Shown: one piece after another, positions 13,036-13,958 of the stretch
Layout: every line of letters begins with the position of its first letter
Numbering within the stretch: position 1 is the stretch's first letter
Assembly (NCBI GenBank): GCA_902783765.1
Contig: CACZSB010000180.1
Location: forward strand, 1-13,958
Source of the DNA: an uncultured Lachnospiraceae bacterium
GTDB taxonomy: Bacteria; Bacillota; Clostridia; Lachnospirales; Lachnospiraceae
DNA: 13,958 nucleotides
Reading direction: 5' to 3'
Position numbers and translations under genes: made by a program
Notes under the pieces: generated by a model
The model's input: the letters and a program-made list of their open reading frames with translations, nothing else
Databases searched by the model: none
Told to the model about the DNA's origin: nothing

Positions 13036-13955
13036 GCCGGAAAAAGTTTAAAAGTCAATCCCAAAACCGCCGGGTCAGTCTGGGAGTCAGCTATACCCTG
13101 CTGGTGATTTTAAGCCTGCTGTGGCTGGTGCCCCTGCTGTGGATCTTCCTTTCTGCCTTTCGCTGCGAGTATCAGCCCGACGGCACCTTTATCGGCCGGG
13201 TCACCAGCAGCTTCTTTCCCCGGGCCCTGGGACTGAAGAATTTCCGGGACCTGTTTTCCGCCACCTATTACGGGGTGCCCCGGGCCTTCCTTCGCTGGAT
13301 GGGCAATACTCTGCTGATCGCAGTGGTGGATTGCATCATTTCCACTTTCCTGGTGCTTTCCGTGGCCTACTGCATGTCCAAATTGAAGTTTAGGCTTCGG
13401 AAGCCTTTCATGAATATTGCTATGATCATTGGCCTTTTCCCGGGCTTCATGAGCATGATCGCCATTTATTTTCTCTTAAAATCCGTGGGCTTAAGCGGCA
13501 ATCCCGCCCACCCGGAGTATTCCGTCATCGGCCTGATCCTGGCCTACAGCGCCGGGGCAGGGCTGGGTTTCCAGGTGGCCAAGGGCTTCTTTGATGTGAT
13601 CCCCAATGCCCTGGTGGAATCCGCCAAGCTGGACGGCTGTACCAATTTCAAAATATTCCGGAAGATCATTCTGCCCCTGTCAAAACCCATCATCATTTAC
13701 CAGGCCCTTATGAGTTTTACGGCTCCCTGGATGGACTTTATTTTTGCCAAGGTGATCATCGGGGCGGATAATGCCGCCCACTGGACCGTGTCCGTGGGGC
13801 TCTATTCCCTGCTTTTCGGCACCCATCCGGACACCAATCTTTTTACGCAATTTGCGGCGGGCTGCGTCATCGTGGCCATTCCCATTGTGACCCTATTCAT
13901 GTTCCTGCAAAAGTACTATGTGGAGGGCGTCACGGCGGGAGCCGTTAAGGGATAA
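13032..13955 (+). CDS. malG: MalG-like ABC transporter permease
   Basis: This is the second membrane subunit of the maltodextrin importer, complete at 307 residues. About six helices are visible (near 18-42, 91-114, 128-150, 165-182, 218-240 and 273-291). The EAA loop is ESAKLDGCTNFKIFRKIILP (196-215), meeting the ATPase. The C terminus, YYVEGVTAGAVKG, is the conserved MalG tail that inserts into the ATPase dimer in the E. coli system. The Cys in place of the usual Ala after DG is a minor variation. The start is nested in the malF stop (ATGA). Only three bases follow the stop codon in the window, so whether the operon continues with glucan-processing genes cannot be seen. Confidence 0.95.
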   Translation: MSRKKFKSQSQNRRVSLGVSYTLLVILSLLWLVPLLWIFLSAFRCEYQPDGTFIGRVTSSFFPRALGLKNFRDLFSATYYGVPRAFLRWMGNTLLIAVVDCIISTFLVLSVAYCMSKLKFRLRKPFMNIAMIIGLFPGFMSMIAIYFLLKSVGLSGNPAHPEYSVIGLILAYSAGAGLGFQVAKGFFDVIPNALVESAKLDGCTNFKIFRKIILPLSKPIIIYQALMSFTAPWMDFIFAKVIIGADNAAHWTVSVGLYSLLFGTHPDTNLFTQFAAGCVIVAIPIVTLFMFLQKYYVEGVTAGAVKG

Positions 13956-13958
13956 AAA

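Noticed and set aside
1..13958. CRISPR arrays, insertion sequences, tRNA genes or phage genes
   Set aside because: No regular repeats, transposase motifs, terminal inverted repeats or tRNA-like cloverleaf sequences were noticed on either strand.

Overview
This window reads as chromosomal DNA of a Gram-positive anaerobe, most likely a Clostridia-class Bacillota with fairly high GC. The evidence is strong AGGAGG-type ribosome binding sites, four lipoproteins with lipobox signals, an AmyE-like amylase, and a single-ATPase maltodextrin ABC importer of the MalEFG/MsmK kind. No phage, insertion sequence, CRISPR array, tRNA or rRNA was seen. Genes are tightly packed and no gap without a gene exceeds 300 bases.

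Region 1 (1-1707). A MutS-type ATPase, cut off at its 5' end by the window edge, resembles KamC, the reactivase ATPase of the B12-dependent lysine 5,6-aminomutase. It converges on, and overlaps by 22 bases, a small XRE-family regulator on the minus strand.

Region 2 (1708-8229). A clear sigma-A promoter (TTGATT, 17 bp, TATAAT) with a 13-bp palindrome just after it starts a rightward gene series. First is a lipoprotein ending in a module that looks like the starch-binding domains of Bacteroidetes SusE/SusF. An intrinsic terminator follows. Next come a lipid-anchored GH13 alpha-amylase of AmyE type with extra C-terminal modules, a lipid-anchored type I pullulanase (CBM41, CBM48, GH13), and a small two-helix membrane protein of unknown role.

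Region 3 (8283-13955). An MsmK/UgpC-type ABC ATPase, an RDD-family membrane protein, a MalE-like binding lipoprotein, and MalF- and MalG-like permeases. ATGA stop/start overlaps couple ATPase to RDD and malF to malG.

Together the genes describe a complete outside-to-inside route for starch. A surface lipoprotein may hold starch, amylase cuts alpha-1,4 links, pullulanase cuts alpha-1,6 branches, and MalEFG plus the ATPase import the maltodextrins. No cytoplasmic glucan-processing enzyme or LacI-type regulator lies inside the window; the locus may continue past its right edge. The most unusual parts are the SusE/F-like lipoprotein, the intra-operon terminator, and the two uncharacterised membrane proteins embedded in the series.
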